In this document: positions 45,374-54,467 of the stretch, one piece after another
How the letters are laid out: each line of letters begins with the position of its first letter
How positions within the stretch are numbered: position 1 is the stretch's first letter
Assembly (NCBI RefSeq): GCF_000733755.1
Contig: NZ_JPOF01000008.1
Span: 186,001-250,000 of the forward strand
From: Lachnoclostridium phytofermentans
Lineage (GTDB): Bacteria; Bacillota; Clostridia; Lachnospirales; Lachnospiraceae
Reading direction: 5' to 3'
Length of the DNA: 64,000 nt
The notes under the pieces: generated by a model
Told to the model about the DNA's origin: nothing
The model's input: only the letters and a program-made list of their open reading frames with translations
Databases searched by the model: none
Position numbers and translations under genes: made by a program

Positions 45374-45706
45374 ATGAATATACAGATATTTGGCAAGTCA
45401 AAATGTTTTGATACGAAAAAGGCCGAAAGATATTTTAAAGAAAGAGGAGTAAAGTACCAATCGGTTGATATCTTAAGCAAAGGATTAAGTAAGGGCGAGT
45501 TTCATAGTGTATGTAATGCTCTTGGTGGATTTGAAGCTATCATTGATAAGTCTGCAAAAGATTATTACATGATTCAGTATCTATCCTCTGAAGATCAAGT
45601 GGAAAAACTTATGGAGATGCCAAAAATTTACAAAACCCCGATAGTACGTAATGGTTCTAAGGCAACCGTAGGCTTTTGCCCGGAAATCTGGAAAACATGG
45701 GATTAG
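45374..45706 (+). CDS. ArsC/Spx-family thioredoxin-fold protein
   Basis: GAAAGGA precedes ATG 45374. The 110-residue protein has the ArsC-like fold with one N-terminal Cys (FGKSKCFDTKKAERYF) and the family segment KIYKTPIVRNGSKATVGF. It lacks a C-x-x-C motif, so it is neither a classical Spx nor a thioredoxin. It belongs to the YffB/ArsC-like group of uncertain substrate. Whether it reduces arsenate cannot be told. Confidence 0.8.
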   Translation: MNIQIFGKSKCFDTKKAERYFKERGVKYQSVDILSKGLSKGEFHSVCNALGGFEAIIDKSAKDYYMIQYLSSEDQVEKLMEMPKIYKTPIVRNGSKATVGFCPEIWKTWD

Positions 45707-45809
45707 AGTAATGTGAGAAGAACTTGCACGAAACGAAAAATGAATGGAATGCTAACGTAGTGTAAAATTCATGAAATATGATGATTACCTAGGCTAGAAA
45801 GGATGACAC

Positions 45810-46433
45810 ATGAAAAAAAATTTCTTGATTAAATTAGTGCTCGCTTTGATAGGAATTTTATTTATTGGAGTTGGGGTCGGGTTTAATGCTTCGTCTTTGT
45901 TCGGAAATGATCCTATTGCCTTACTTTATGATGGTGTTAGAAATGCTCTTTCCCTACCAGTTACACGACTTGGGTTGATATCGAATGTTGTAAATTATGC
46001 CATCATTATTTTACTATTTTTTATCGGAAGACATTATGTGAATATTGGTACAGCAGTGTATATTCTGCCGTTTGGTACTTTTGTTAATCTTGGTACCTTT
46101 TTATTTCCTAAGATATTTGTTACCGATACAGTACTTAACCGAGGAATCGGAGCTTTTATTGGATGCTTATTAATCTACGTGGGCGTATCCATCTATATTA
46201 CGGTAGACATCGGTTTGGATCCCTTTACTGGTCTGGTAATGACAATCAATGACCATCTTCCATGGGGATTTGGAAAAACTAAAATATGCTTTGATTTCAT
46301 TCTGATTATACTAGGCTTCTTACTTGGAGGTAAACTAGGTATGATTACCCTAATTACCGCTTTAACAGCGGGGCCTAGTATTCAGTATTTTACTAAGTTA
46401 TTGAAAAGATTATCACATAAAATGAATTTATAA
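45810..46433 (+). CDS. YczE-type integral membrane protein
   Basis: AAAGG lies upstream of ATG 45810. The 207-residue protein has five to six membrane segments, with the YczE/YyaS/YitT-type motifs GVGVGFNASSLFGNDP, and in the second half IYITVDIGLDPFTGLVM and GFGKTKICFDFILI. YczE-like proteins are widespread in Firmicutes; their transport or regulatory role is unknown. It may be cotranscribed with the ArsC-like gene 100 bases upstream. Confidence 0.75.
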   Translation: MKKNFLIKLVLALIGILFIGVGVGFNASSLFGNDPIALLYDGVRNALSLPVTRLGLISNVVNYAIIILLFFIGRHYVNIGTAVYILPFGTFVNLGTFLFPKIFVTDTVLNRGIGAFIGCLLIYVGVSIYITVDIGLDPFTGLVMTINDHLPWGFGKTKICFDFILIILGFLLGGKLGMITLITALTAGPSIQYFTKLLKRLSHKMNL

Positions 46434-46474
46434 AATTGCAACTAAAAATACCGAAACCAATAAGAAAGAGAAGA

Positions 46475-46873
46475 CTAATGGAATAACTCATTAGCCTTCT
46501 CTTTTAACTGTTCGCATAAAGTAAAGTCACTTAAGTACCAGATATCATTAATGCAAACATATGGTGATTGAATGGAAATGGTAATTTCTATGTCGTCATT
46601 GCTTTGTAAAGTATACTGGACTAAACTCTCATCAAAATTCATAGGATTTAAAATTTTTTGATGAAGAGGAAGACTCTGTAGTGTTGTTATGAGTTGATTT
46701 AAGTCCTTCGTATCATCAATCCGTATAATATCACCAGGCAGTAGGGACAATAAGGTGATGGACTTTATATCTGCTACCTGAATTGCCGTCAAACTAATAT
46801 CCTTTGTACGAGAACAGGAAGCTAATAAAGTAGTAAACAAGAGGGAGAGTAATAATAGAGTCTTTTGCTTCAT
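46475..46873 (-). CDS. small lipoprotein of unknown function
   Basis: AAAGGTT precedes the start. The 132-residue product has a lipoprotein signal peptide ending TLLASC. A small domain follows (IIRIDDTKDLNQLITTLQ, VCINDIWYLSDFTLCEQL) with repeated beta-alpha pattern. No family was recognised. The last codons form part of an inverted repeat (ACTAATG/CATTAG) that may terminate both convergent transcripts. Confidence 0.6.
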   Translation of the reverse strand: MKQKTLLLLSLLFTTLLASCSRTKDISLTAIQVADIKSITLLSLLPGDIIRIDDTKDLNQLITTLQSLPLHQKILNPMNFDESLVQYTLQSNDDIEITISIQSPYVCINDIWYLSDFTLCEQLKEKANELFH

Positions 46874-47086
46874 GTCATTAACAACCTTTCCTTTCTTTCA
46901 TTCGAGTTCAAGATAGTCGAATATTATGTATGGGGATAGTCCGACCTCTACCTATAGAGATTAGACGAGAATACCTGGAAAAAAGTTTCAATCAAAAACG
47001 AAATTGTGTAAGGGAATTGTACAAGATGGTATCGAAATTTTATAGTTTATCATTGAGAAAAATGGTGAGAGTTAAACACTTAATAT

Positions 47087-47122
47087 AAAAAAGCTGTCCT
47101 AAAATCTTATTAGGACAGCTAA
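47087..47122 (-). terminator. terminator of thiT
   Basis: AGCTGTCCTAA pairs with TTAGGACAGCT (11 bp), and on the minus strand TTTTTT follows. It lies about 30 bases after the thiT stop codon. Confidence 0.85.
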
Positions 47123-47151
47123 CTATAAAAAGATTTAAATGTAGAAAAGAG

Positions 47152-47817
47152 CTAATCTTGAAGTGACATCTTTTTTACTTGCTCAAATGCATTCTTCACC
47201 ATAGGAAGAGATAGGATTGCCATAGTCGCAATACCCTCAGCATAGATATAAGCTCCATTATAAACAATAGAGTATAGGAGTGGATTCCAACCCTCCCAAG
47301 CGTATGCACCAAAGAAAATGTATCCGGATAACGTTGCAAATATCCACCTTCCTGTAATACCAACAAGATAACCTTTTAACAATCCGTTCTTGCTTTTGCA
47401 GAAGAGACCAGATAATCCAAGGGCACCAAAGGCAAGAGGATAGTCTACAAGAACCTGAGCAGGGTGATAAATATATGGTTTTATTATAAACTGTAGGATA
47501 CCGTAAGCAACTGCTACAATAATACTTGTCTTTGCACCATAAAGATAACCAATTAAACATATAAATAGCATACTAAATAAGGTAACAGAGCCACCAAATG
47601 GAAAAGAATATACTTCAAGGTAAGAAGTCACAAGTGCTAATGCCATTGCTATAGCACAAAAAACTAATTGCTTTGTTGGTATTTTCTTTGTATTTTTATT
47701 TTTAGCGAATAAAGCAGCGACGATTACCAAGGTGAAAAGTAATACAATGAGTAACACATAACTAAGAGTTGTTAAACCGTATTCACCATCGACGGATGTA
47801 ATGAATAAATCGCGCAT
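47152..47817 (-). CDS. thiT: thiamine transporter, ECF S component ThiT
   Basis: AAGGAGG precedes the start. The 221-residue membrane protein has an extra N-terminal helix and then the six-helix ThiT/YuaJ core: VFCAIAMALALVTSYLEVY, PFGGSVTLFSMLFICLIGY and QFIIKPYIYHPAQVLVDYP, with the Trp/His-rich second half that binds thiamine. As an S component it needs the shared EcfAA'T module encoded elsewhere. A TPP riboswitch lies in its leader, which independently supports the assignment. Confidence 0.93.
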   Translation of the reverse strand: MRDLFITSVDGEYGLTTLSYVLLIVLLFTLVIVAALFAKNKNTKKIPTKQLVFCAIAMALALVTSYLEVYSFPFGGSVTLFSMLFICLIGYLYGAKTSIIVAVAYGILQFIIKPYIYHPAQVLVDYPLAFGALGLSGLFCKSKNGLLKGYLVGITGRWIFATLSGYIFFGAYAWEGWNPLLYSIVYNGAYIYAEGIATMAILSLPMVKNAFEQVKKMSLQD

Positions 47818-47872
47818 AAAAAAACCTCCTTAAGTTTCACGGTAAATTGTGATTGCTTCGGAGGACGTTTGG

Positions 47873-47957
47873 TGCTTCCTTACGCCAGTACTAACTGGAT
47901 CAAGTAATAAGGGTCAGTAGATAAGTCTACTTCTCAGCCAATGAGGCTCCCCTAGCA
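47873..47957 (-). ncRNA. TPP riboswitch (THI element)
   Basis: Reading the minus strand, the conserved blocks appear in order: GGGGAGCC, GGCTGAGA, ACCCTT, TTGATCCAGTTAGTACTGG and CGTAAGGAAG. These are the thi-box helices P2-P5. Downstream, CGTCCTCC (47860-47867) can pair with the AAGGAGG of thiT (47824-47831). Control is therefore probably by hiding the ribosome-binding site when TPP is bound. Confidence 0.93.
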
Positions 47958-48195
47958 ATACAATATACGGTTGTTATTTTCTATGTAATCAATGGAGTGC
48001 ACAGTAGAGAAAATCGATTTTAAGTATACACCCTAAACGCATTTCCTTTTGATTCCATCGTTACTATAGCAAGATATTTCGTTAATGTCAAGTATAACTT
48101 AATAGAAGTTGGTTTATCAAACTTCTATTTATAATTTCTTAAATGTGCTTTTGTAGGAGACTTTTTTTACAATGGCACAATAGATCGAGGTTTCC

Positions 48196-48666
48196 ATGAA
48201 CTTATTTATTCTAGATGAGGATCTTAATAAAAGTATACAGTATCTCCCTGATAAGCATATTGTTAAAATGCCGGTAGAATCTGCGCAGATGTTGTGTGCT
48301 GCATTTTATGCACTGGAGTTTCCAATGGATGGTTTAAAGTTATATAAAGCAACTCATCTTATGCATCCTTGTACAATATGGGCTTATAGCTCTAAGGAAA
48401 ACTGGTTATGGCTTCAGGAATATACAATTAAACTAGGGGAGGAATATAGTTATCGTTATGCAGGAAAACAACATAAATCAGTAGAGCTTATTAGGAATCT
48501 ACCAGTTCCCGTAGATAATTCGAAAGGTTTACTACCTTTTGTTAAGTGCGTTCCAGAGGAATTAAAAAATCTTAATTTAATTGAAGCATATCGTCAATTT
48601 TTCATTCAATACAAAGGGCATTTAAAACAATATACCAAAAGAGAGGTTCCTGACTGGTGGAGATAA
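48196..48666 (+). CDS. conserved protein of unknown function
   Basis: GAGG precedes ATG 48196. The 156-residue cytosolic protein has conserved-looking motifs: DKHIVKMPVESAQMLC near the start, LYKATHLMHPCTIWA in the middle, then Tyr-rich EEYSYRYAGKQHKS and a closing KREVPDWW. I recall similar proteins in phages and bacteria without a described function. His and Cys in the central motif could bind metal. Its stop directly abuts the end of the convergent AraC gene. Confidence 0.6.
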   Translation: MNLFILDEDLNKSIQYLPDKHIVKMPVESAQMLCAAFYALEFPMDGLKLYKATHLMHPCTIWAYSSKENWLWLQEYTIKLGEEYSYRYAGKQHKSVELIRNLPVPVDNSKGLLPFVKCVPEELKNLNLIEAYRQFFIQYKGHLKQYTKREVPDWWR

Positions 48667-49473
48667 TCAGCAAACTTCTTTATGATAAGCTCTCACCTCA
48701 CTTGGACGAATATGATAATATTTTTTATATAATCGACTAAAGTATAAGGCATCGTCATATCCAACCTTTGCGGCAGCTAGTTGAACAGAGTCACCTTGCT
48801 TTAAAAGCTCGGTGGCTTTTTCTAGTCTTAGTTGGATAAGGTATTCAATCGGTCGAATTCCTAGGTGTTTATAAAACAGATGAGATAACTGTGCAGGAGC
48901 CTTCCCAAAGTAAGTCGCTAACTCTTTCAAGGTGATTGTAGTAGGGAGTTTTTCTTTCATATAATTACATAAGCTTTCGATAAATTGCTGCTCTGATGTA
49001 TCTGGTTGATGAAAGACAGTATTCAAAAGTTTACGCATCTCTAATTCTAAGGTCAAGGTATGGTAATGATGGTTTGATGTGATCCGTTCCATCATTTTTT
49101 TTAACATAGTATGAGTTTTTTTCGCTTCCAATAACTTAATGTGAAACGAATTAGGAATACACTCTTTGGAAGACATGGTAGAGTTACCAATCGTATAGGA
49201 GAGTAATAAAAATTCAAAATCCACCTGATCCAATGAAAAAAGGTGGAGAGAGCTTCCGCTTTCTATATGTTGCACATAACTCGAGGTAAGATAAGTTGTG
49301 GATTGTTCATCGATGGTTAATTGTGCGCGACCTTTTATCGGAAACAAAAATCCACCCTGTGAAAATTTGCAATGAAGTGCTTCTGTACTAGTTACTGTAA
49401 CCTGAATCAAGTTAATATTTTTTAATGCCTGGTTTTGAAATAGTGATGAAATGCCACGCATTTTCTCTATCAT
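48667..49473 (-). CDS. AraC-family transcriptional regulator
   Basis: AAAGGA precedes the start. The 268-residue protein has an N-terminal cupin-like sensory domain (GGFLFPIKGRAQLTID, about 10-120) and a C-terminal pair of helix-turn-helix motifs (TITLKELATYFGKAPAQLSH and AAAKVGYDDALYFSRLYKK). It is divergent from an iron-chelate importer with a shared 190-base intergenic region. Regulation of that importer is likely, as for siderophore-responsive AraC regulators of Firmicutes. Confidence 0.88.
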   Translation of the reverse strand: MIEKMRGISSLFQNQALKNINLIQVTVTSTEALHCKFSQGGFLFPIKGRAQLTIDEQSTTYLTSSYVQHIESGSSLHLFSLDQVDFEFLLLSYTIGNSTMSSKECIPNSFHIKLLEAKKTHTMLKKMMERITSNHHYHTLTLELEMRKLLNTVFHQPDTSEQQFIESLCNYMKEKLPTTITLKELATYFGKAPAQLSHLFYKHLGIRPIEYLIQLRLEKATELLKQGDSVQLAAAKVGYDDALYFSRLYKKYYHIRPSEVRAYHKEVC

Positions 49474-49508
49474 AGTAAAATCCTTTCTAAAAAAGTTCTA
49501 AGTGCTTC

Positions 49509-49529
49509 TAATAATGAAAGTCATTATCA
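49509..49529. promoter_or_regulatory. Fur-box-like operator
   Basis: ATAATGAAAGTCATTAT is a perfect 7-1-7-type palindrome matching the Fur consensus half sites (ATAATGA/TCATTAT). It lies in the divergent intergenic region between the AraC gene and the iron-chelate importer, where Fur repression under iron-replete conditions is expected. Confidence 0.7.
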
Positions 49530-49659
49530 TTTGAGTGATTTTAGTTTATCATAATTTTTAAGATTTGTCCATAGATTAAAAATTGTCCATTCAACCAGAA
49601 TAATTTCCTTGCTATACTTCCAACAATCAATGAAGAACAAGAACGTCAGGAGAAAAGCA

Positions 49660-50622
49660 GTGAAGAAAAGAAATGTTTTTATCATTATATTAATAATTGC
49701 ATCCATTATTTCTGTCATGCTTGGAGCACAAGATTTTTCCCTTAAAAAAGCGTTGGTAATAGGATCTGCGGATAATCAATTGTTAATCTATAGTCGAATA
49801 CCCAGACTTTTAGCAGTCTTGGTAACAGGAGCCGGTCTTAGTATCTCCGGTAAAATCATGCAGACGATGACGGGGAATCGATTTGTTTCACCAACGACGG
49901 CAGGAACGATGGAATGGTGTAAGTTTGGTATCTTATTATCCATCTTATTTTTTGGTGGACAGTCAATGATGATGAAAATGATGTTTGCATTTATTATCGC
50001 ATTACTCGGAAGCCTTTTATTTGTACAGCTTCTTCAAAGAATTCCATTGAAAAGTCCCGTGATGGTACCCTTGATTGGATTGATGCTAGGTAATGTGGTC
50101 AGTTCACTCACTGCCTATGTAGCGTTTCAATATGATTTGGTACAAAACATATCATCCTGGTTACAAGGAAACTTCTCTTTGGTGGTAAAAGGAAGATATG
50201 AATTGCTTTATTTAGGAATTCCATTCGTTATTTTAGCTTATCTCTATGCGAAAAAGTTTACGATTGCTGGGATGGGTGAGAGTTTTGCAAAGAACCTAGG
50301 GCTAAATTATAAGTTTATCACAATTGTTGGGTTTGTAATAGTAGCATTCCTTGCTTCTATTATTACGGTATCCGTGGGGAGTATCGCCTTCTTAGGTCTA
50401 ATTATTCCAAACATTATCTCAATTTATTTTGGTGATGACTTAAAGCATACCTTATTCGATACTGCCTTGCTTGGTGGAATCTTCTTATTATTCTGTGATA
50501 TTTTAAGCAGAATTATCGTTTACCCTTATGAGGTTTCTGTAAGTGTAATTGTTAGCGTCTTAGGTGGAGCAATCTTTTTATTCCTGTTATTTCAAAAGAA
50601 TAAGGAGGGAGGTACCGTATGA
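49660..50622 (+). CDS. iron-chelate ABC transporter permease 1 (CeuB/YclN-like)
   Basis: The likely start is GTG 49660 after AGGAGA; the frame is open upstream to 49609. The 321-residue protein has about nine to ten membrane segments and the FecCD motifs: YSRIPRLLAVLVTGAGLSIS, GNRFVSPTTAGTMEW and GSIAFLGLIIPNIISIYFG. It forms the import channel together with the next gene, which overlaps its stop by 4 bases. Confidence 0.9.
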   Translation: MKKRNVFIIILIIASIISVMLGAQDFSLKKALVIGSADNQLLIYSRIPRLLAVLVTGAGLSISGKIMQTMTGNRFVSPTTAGTMEWCKFGILLSILFFGGQSMMMKMMFAFIIALLGSLLFVQLLQRIPLKSPVMVPLIGLMLGNVVSSLTAYVAFQYDLVQNISSWLQGNFSLVVKGRYELLYLGIPFVILAYLYAKKFTIAGMGESFAKNLGLNYKFITIVGFVIVAFLASIITVSVGSIAFLGLIIPNIISIYFGDDLKHTLFDTALLGGIFLLFCDILSRIIVYPYEVSVSVIVSVLGGAIFLFLLFQKNKEGGTV

Positions 50623-51587
50623 GAGTTAAGTCATTATCTAAAGAGAAAAGGAGTATCTTGATTTTAATCTTAATTGTTGCAATACTTACTTCCCTTTTTC
50701 TTTTCTTAGGTTTAACAGGGAAGAATATCAATTATTTTTTCCCGAGAAGATTACGTAAAGTATTAGCAGTATTTTTAGCAAGTTATTGTGTTGGATACTC
50801 TTCGGTATCCTTTCAGACGATTACGAACAACAAGATTTTAACTCCAAGTATCATTGGTCTGGATTCCTTGTACTTATTCTTACAAACAATCATTGTATTT
50901 TTCTTTGGTAATGCGGGTGTCAGTAAATTAACAGGTCTTCCTAATTACTTATTATCGATTGGATTAATGGTACTTTGCTCCTTCTTTCTTTTTTTTGGTA
51001 TGTTTAAAGGAAACAGCAAAAATCTTTATTTTATGGTACTAGCTGGGACTATTTTCGGAGGTTTATTTTCCGGGCTGGCTTCTTTTATGCAGGTATTAAT
51101 GGATCCAAATGAATTTTCGCTTGTTCAAGGGAAGATGTTTGCTAGCTTTAATCAGATGAATACGGATTTATTGTCAATCAGTATTGTGATTGTGGCTGTA
51201 ATTGCTTTCTTGGCAAGAAGAGATTTCTCAAAACTGAATGCGCTAGGACTTGGTCAAGCACAAGCAATCAGTTTGGGTGTTCCCTACCGAAGAACAGTAT
51301 TTAGAACATTAATGTATATTGCAATTTTAACAGCAGTTTCTACAGCACTCGTCGGGCCAATAACCTTTCTTGGTATCTTAGTTGTTAGTATAGCTAGGAA
51401 TTTAGTTTCTACGTATCGCCATGAAATCAGAGTTCCGATTGCGGTATTATTAGGAGCACTTGCCCTACTTGGAGGATTACTATTTGTAGAACGTATTTTG
51501 CATCACTCGACTCAGATTAGTGTTGTTATTAATTTTATTGGTGGATGCTACTTTATTTATCTCGTGCTAAAGGAGGGAAAATCATGA
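50619..51587 (+). CDS. iron-chelate ABC transporter permease 2 (CeuC/YclO-like)
   Basis: The start ATG overlaps the previous stop (ATGA), with GGGAGG upstream. The 322-residue protein is the second FecCD-type permease: FFPRRLRKVLAVFLASYCVG, ILTPSIIGLDSLYLFLQ and VGPITFLGILVVSIARNL. In this subfamily the two permeases act as a heterodimer. The ATPase gene start overlaps its stop. Confidence 0.9.
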   Translation: MRVKSLSKEKRSILILILIVAILTSLFLFLGLTGKNINYFFPRRLRKVLAVFLASYCVGYSSVSFQTITNNKILTPSIIGLDSLYLFLQTIIVFFFGNAGVSKLTGLPNYLLSIGLMVLCSFFLFFGMFKGNSKNLYFMVLAGTIFGGLFSGLASFMQVLMDPNEFSLVQGKMFASFNQMNTDLLSISIVIVAVIAFLARRDFSKLNALGLGQAQAISLGVPYRRTVFRTLMYIAILTAVSTALVGPITFLGILVVSIARNLVSTYRHEIRVPIAVLLGALALLGGLLFVERILHHSTQISVVINFIGGCYFIYLVLKEGKS

Positions 51588-52342
51588 TAAAGACAAGAGG
51601 ATTATCAAAAGTTTATGGAAATAAAAAAGTGGTAGATGACATTTCCATTACATTACCTAAAAATAAGCTGATTGCTTTTGTAGGCAGTAATGGAGCAGGA
51701 AAGAGTACACTTTTATCCTTAATTGGGCGAACCTTAGATCGAAGCAGTGGAGATTGTTACATTGATGAGAAAGAGGTAAAAGATTGGAACAGTAGAGAGC
51801 TTGCCAAACGACTTTCTATCTTAAGCCAAACGAATCACTTAAATATTCGACTAACGGTACATGAGCTAGTACAGTTTGGACGTTTTCCTTATAGCCAAGG
51901 GCGTTTAACCAAAGAGGATGAGAAGAAAGTTTCGGAGGCGATATCTTACATGGGGATGGATGCCTTAAAGGATCGCTACTTGGATGAATTAAGTGGCGGA
52001 CAGCGCCAGATGGCGTATATCGCAATGTTATTAGCACAAGATACGGAGTATGTGTTTTTAGATGAGCCACTCAATAATCTTGATATGAAACATTCCGTAC
52101 AAATTATGAAAATCCTAACCAAGATGGTAAAAGAACTTGGGAAAACAGTTATGGTAGTAATTCATGATATAAACTTTGTATCTTGTTATGCAGACTACAT
52201 TATTGCGATGAAGGATGGAGAAATTGTCGCGAATGGACCTAGTGATGAGGTGATGAAACCACAGATGCTAGAAAAAGTATTTGGTATGGAAATAAAGGTT
52301 GAGCAATTCGGTGGAAACAATATCTGCCTTTATTACACCTAA
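51584..52342 (+). CDS. iron-chelate ABC transporter ATP-binding protein (CeuD/YclP-like)
   Basis: The start is ATG 51584, overlapping the permease stop, with AGGAGGG upstream. The 252-residue ATPase has Walker A GSNGAGKST, a Q-loop, the signature LSGGQRQM, Walker B YVFLDEP and the switch His in VVIHDINF. It energises the importer formed by the two upstream permeases. Confidence 0.93.
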   Translation: MIKTRGLSKVYGNKKVVDDISITLPKNKLIAFVGSNGAGKSTLLSLIGRTLDRSSGDCYIDEKEVKDWNSRELAKRLSILSQTNHLNIRLTVHELVQFGRFPYSQGRLTKEDEKKVSEAISYMGMDALKDRYLDELSGGQRQMAYIAMLLAQDTEYVFLDEPLNNLDMKHSVQIMKILTKMVKELGKTVMVVIHDINFVSCYADYIIAMKDGEIVANGPSDEVMKPQMLEKVFGMEIKVEQFGGNNICLYYT

Positions 52343-52641
52343 AAATTTAACCTCATCAGGAAAGTCTCCCGCTTCTGTAAGCAGGGGGGGAGGAATTGCC
52401 TGTTTAAAATGCTACGTAGTAACATCGAGGTAAAGCAAACCAACAGCACTATGGCTAGTGCGACTGAAGCATGGATAATAAATGGGTTATCATCCCATTG
52501 ATTATAAAGAAAGAAAAGGAGGATATAATGTTTCCTACTTGAACATGGTCTTAGTAGTAAATTGAGGATGCTACATTTCTAAATCTGAGACATGTCTAAA
52601 TAAAAGAGGGCTATCATTATAGAGAAACATTATAAAGCAAA
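52343..52641 (+). promoter_or_regulatory. structured leader between the ATPase and substrate-binding genes
   Basis: This interval of about 300 bases contains CCCGCTT/AAGCAGGGGG as a hairpin (52370-52395), a second small hairpin (AATGGG/CCCATT, about 52484-52502), and a strong AAAGGAGG leading to a four-codon frame at 52528-52542 (Met-Phe-Pro-Thr, stop). The real gene 100 bases later has only a poor ribosome-binding site. The CCCGC-CTGTAAG segment faintly resembles the cobalamin riboswitch core, but the rest does not fit. I take it as an unassigned regulatory leader. Confidence 0.4.
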
Positions 52642-53676
52642 ATGAGAAAATTTAATTTTCATAAGAGTGTCTTATCTGGCGCTAAAAAGAAGGTTTTTGC
52701 AGGTATTTTATTAGGAGTGATGGCAACAAGTGTTTTAGCTGGTTGCGCTAAAAAACAGGGAGATACACCGGAAGATAATTCAAATAAGGGTGAGGAGAGC
52801 ACAGCTTCTGTGACACCATCACCTGAAGTAGAAGAAACAAGCGTTTCCTTAACTCATCCACTCGGAACGGTAACTTTAGAAGGAGTGGCAGAGAAAGTAG
52901 TAGTATTTGATATGGGTGCATTAGATACACTTGATTCTCTTTCTTTTGATGGTGCACTTGCAGTACCACACGGAAATATACCAACTTATCTAAGTAAATA
53001 TGATGAGAATACCGTAAATGCTGGAGGTCTATTCGAGCCAGATATGGAAGCTATTTTCACTTTTGAACCGGATGTCATAATTATTGGTGGTAGACAGGTT
53101 GATTATTATGAAGAATTGAATGAGATTGCTCCAACTATTTATGTTGAGCTTAATGCAGATTCTTACATGGAGGATTTTAAACGTAACACCGAAAATATTG
53201 CAAAGGCGATTGGAAAAGAAGAGGAAGCTAAGACTGCAATTGACGGGATTATGAATAAGGTCGAAGAAGTGAAGAAGATTACAAACAGTAGTGATAAAAA
53301 AGGCTTGATTATTATGACGAACGATGGTTCCTTAAGCGCATACGGTCTTGGCTCTCGCTTTGGGATTATCCATGATGTCCTTGAAGTTAAGCCAGCAGAT
53401 GAAACAATTGAAGTTTCCAAGCATGGTATGGAAGCTAGTTATGAGTATCTTGCTAAAGTAGATCCTGATATCCTATTTGTATTAGACCGTACTGTGATTG
53501 CAGGTGGCTCAACAACGGCTGATAAGACTCTTGATAATGAGTTAGTATTAGGAACAAAAGCTGCGAAAAATAATGCTATCATTACTCTTGATGCCGAATG
53601 CTGGTACTTATCGAGTGGTGGTATTAACTCCATGCAGGTTATGGTGTCGGAAGTAGAAGCGGCGATTAATAAATAA
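52642..53676 (+). CDS. iron-chelate ABC transporter substrate-binding lipoprotein (CeuA/YclQ-like)
   Basis: This 344-residue protein has a lipoprotein signal (TSVLAGC) and a Ser/Thr/Glu-rich spacer. It then shows the class III binding-protein fold: VVVFDMGALDTLDSL, FEPDVIIIGGRQ, IAPTIYVEL, and in the second lobe YLAKVDPDILFVLDRT. It captures the ferric chelate for the three upstream gene products. The separate leader before it suggests that it can be expressed more strongly than the permeases. The terminator at 53767 ends the operon. Confidence 0.9.
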   Translation: MRKFNFHKSVLSGAKKKVFAGILLGVMATSVLAGCAKKQGDTPEDNSNKGEESTASVTPSPEVEETSVSLTHPLGTVTLEGVAEKVVVFDMGALDTLDSLSFDGALAVPHGNIPTYLSKYDENTVNAGGLFEPDMEAIFTFEPDVIIIGGRQVDYYEELNEIAPTIYVELNADSYMEDFKRNTENIAKAIGKEEEAKTAIDGIMNKVEEVKKITNSSDKKGLIIMTNDGSLSAYGLGSRFGIIHDVLEVKPADETIEVSKHGMEASYEYLAKVDPDILFVLDRTVIAGGSTTADKTLDNELVLGTKAAKNNAIITLDAECWYLSSGGINSMQVMVSEVEAAINK

Positions 53677-53766
53677 TAGAGAATGAAATTATAGATAAGA
53701 AATTATGAGATAGGGAAATTAAAAGCTAAGTAATTTTTATTTATTTTCATAAATTAAAATTTTCAA

Positions 53767-53806
53767 CCAAAACACTATGGGATGATAAATTCCCATAGTG
53801 TTTTGG
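53767..53806 (+). terminator. terminator of the iron-chelate operon
   Basis: CCAAAACACTATGGGA pairs perfectly with TCCCATAGTGTTTTGG around an 8-base loop, about 90 bases after the binding-protein stop codon. Confidence 0.75.
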
Positions 53807-53939
53807 TGAATCTAGGTATCATATAACAACCATCTAATGAATTGACCCTTTTTGTTAGACAAAAACTAACGAAAGTATTCACTTCATAGTTGTAGCTATG
53901 ATTTGATAAGGTAGATTTTATAGAAGGTAATAATTAATT

Positions 53940-54416
53940 CTATTTTTCATAGATGGGGTCATGATTTATGGTGCTGACCTTACCAGTTTTTTTATAACCA
54001 CAGAAACTCCAAAATTCACCTGCTTCATCTGAAGTAAGATAAATATGTTCTGCCCCTTTGTTATATAGTACCTTTTCGGCATAAGTAACTAATTTTGCCC
54101 CGAGGCCTTTTCCCCTCATACTACGATTAATGTAAATTTCTCGTAGAAATCCCCATCCTTCTCGTTCACACCAATCACTATCAGGATGATCGATTTGATA
54201 GCTGATAAAACCAACAGGCTTTCCGCAAACCAAAATCAAATCTAATGGGACTATCTCGGATAATGAACTCTCTGCTATTTTACTACATAACGCTTCCGCC
54301 TTACTATCTGTAATTTCAATATTAAAATCATTTCTAAAGTAAGTGCAGAACATTTCTTTAAAATCACACATATCACTATTGCAAAACGGACGAATATCAA
54401 CACTTTCTATTATCAT
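53940..54416 (-). CDS. GNAT-family N-acetyltransferase
   Basis: The start is the ATG at 54416 with GGAGGT upstream. The 158-residue protein has the GNAT fold. The acetyl-CoA loop is RSMRGKGLGAKLV, preceded by the strand GWGFLREIYINR and followed by AEHIYLTSDEAGEFWSFCGY. The last motif is the usual dense end, here WSFCGYKKTG. The acceptor substrate is unknown; it is a single gene. Confidence 0.85.
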   Translation of the reverse strand: MIIESVDIRPFCNSDMCDFKEMFCTYFRNDFNIEITDSKAEALCSKIAESSLSEIVPLDLILVCGKPVGFISYQIDHPDSDWCEREGWGFLREIYINRSMRGKGLGAKLVTYAEKVLYNKGAEHIYLTSDEAGEFWSFCGYKKTGKVSTINHDPIYEK

Positions 54417-54467
54417 AACATACCTCCAAAAATTATTTAGAGGATTTCTAATGTGCAAACCCTCCAT

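Noticed and set aside
52370-52480. Cobalamin riboswitch
   Set aside because: Only a CCCGC-CTGTAAG-like piece is present. The conserved B12 box (GCCACTG-type and AGTCAGGAGACC-type segments) could not be found, so it is kept only as an unassigned leader.
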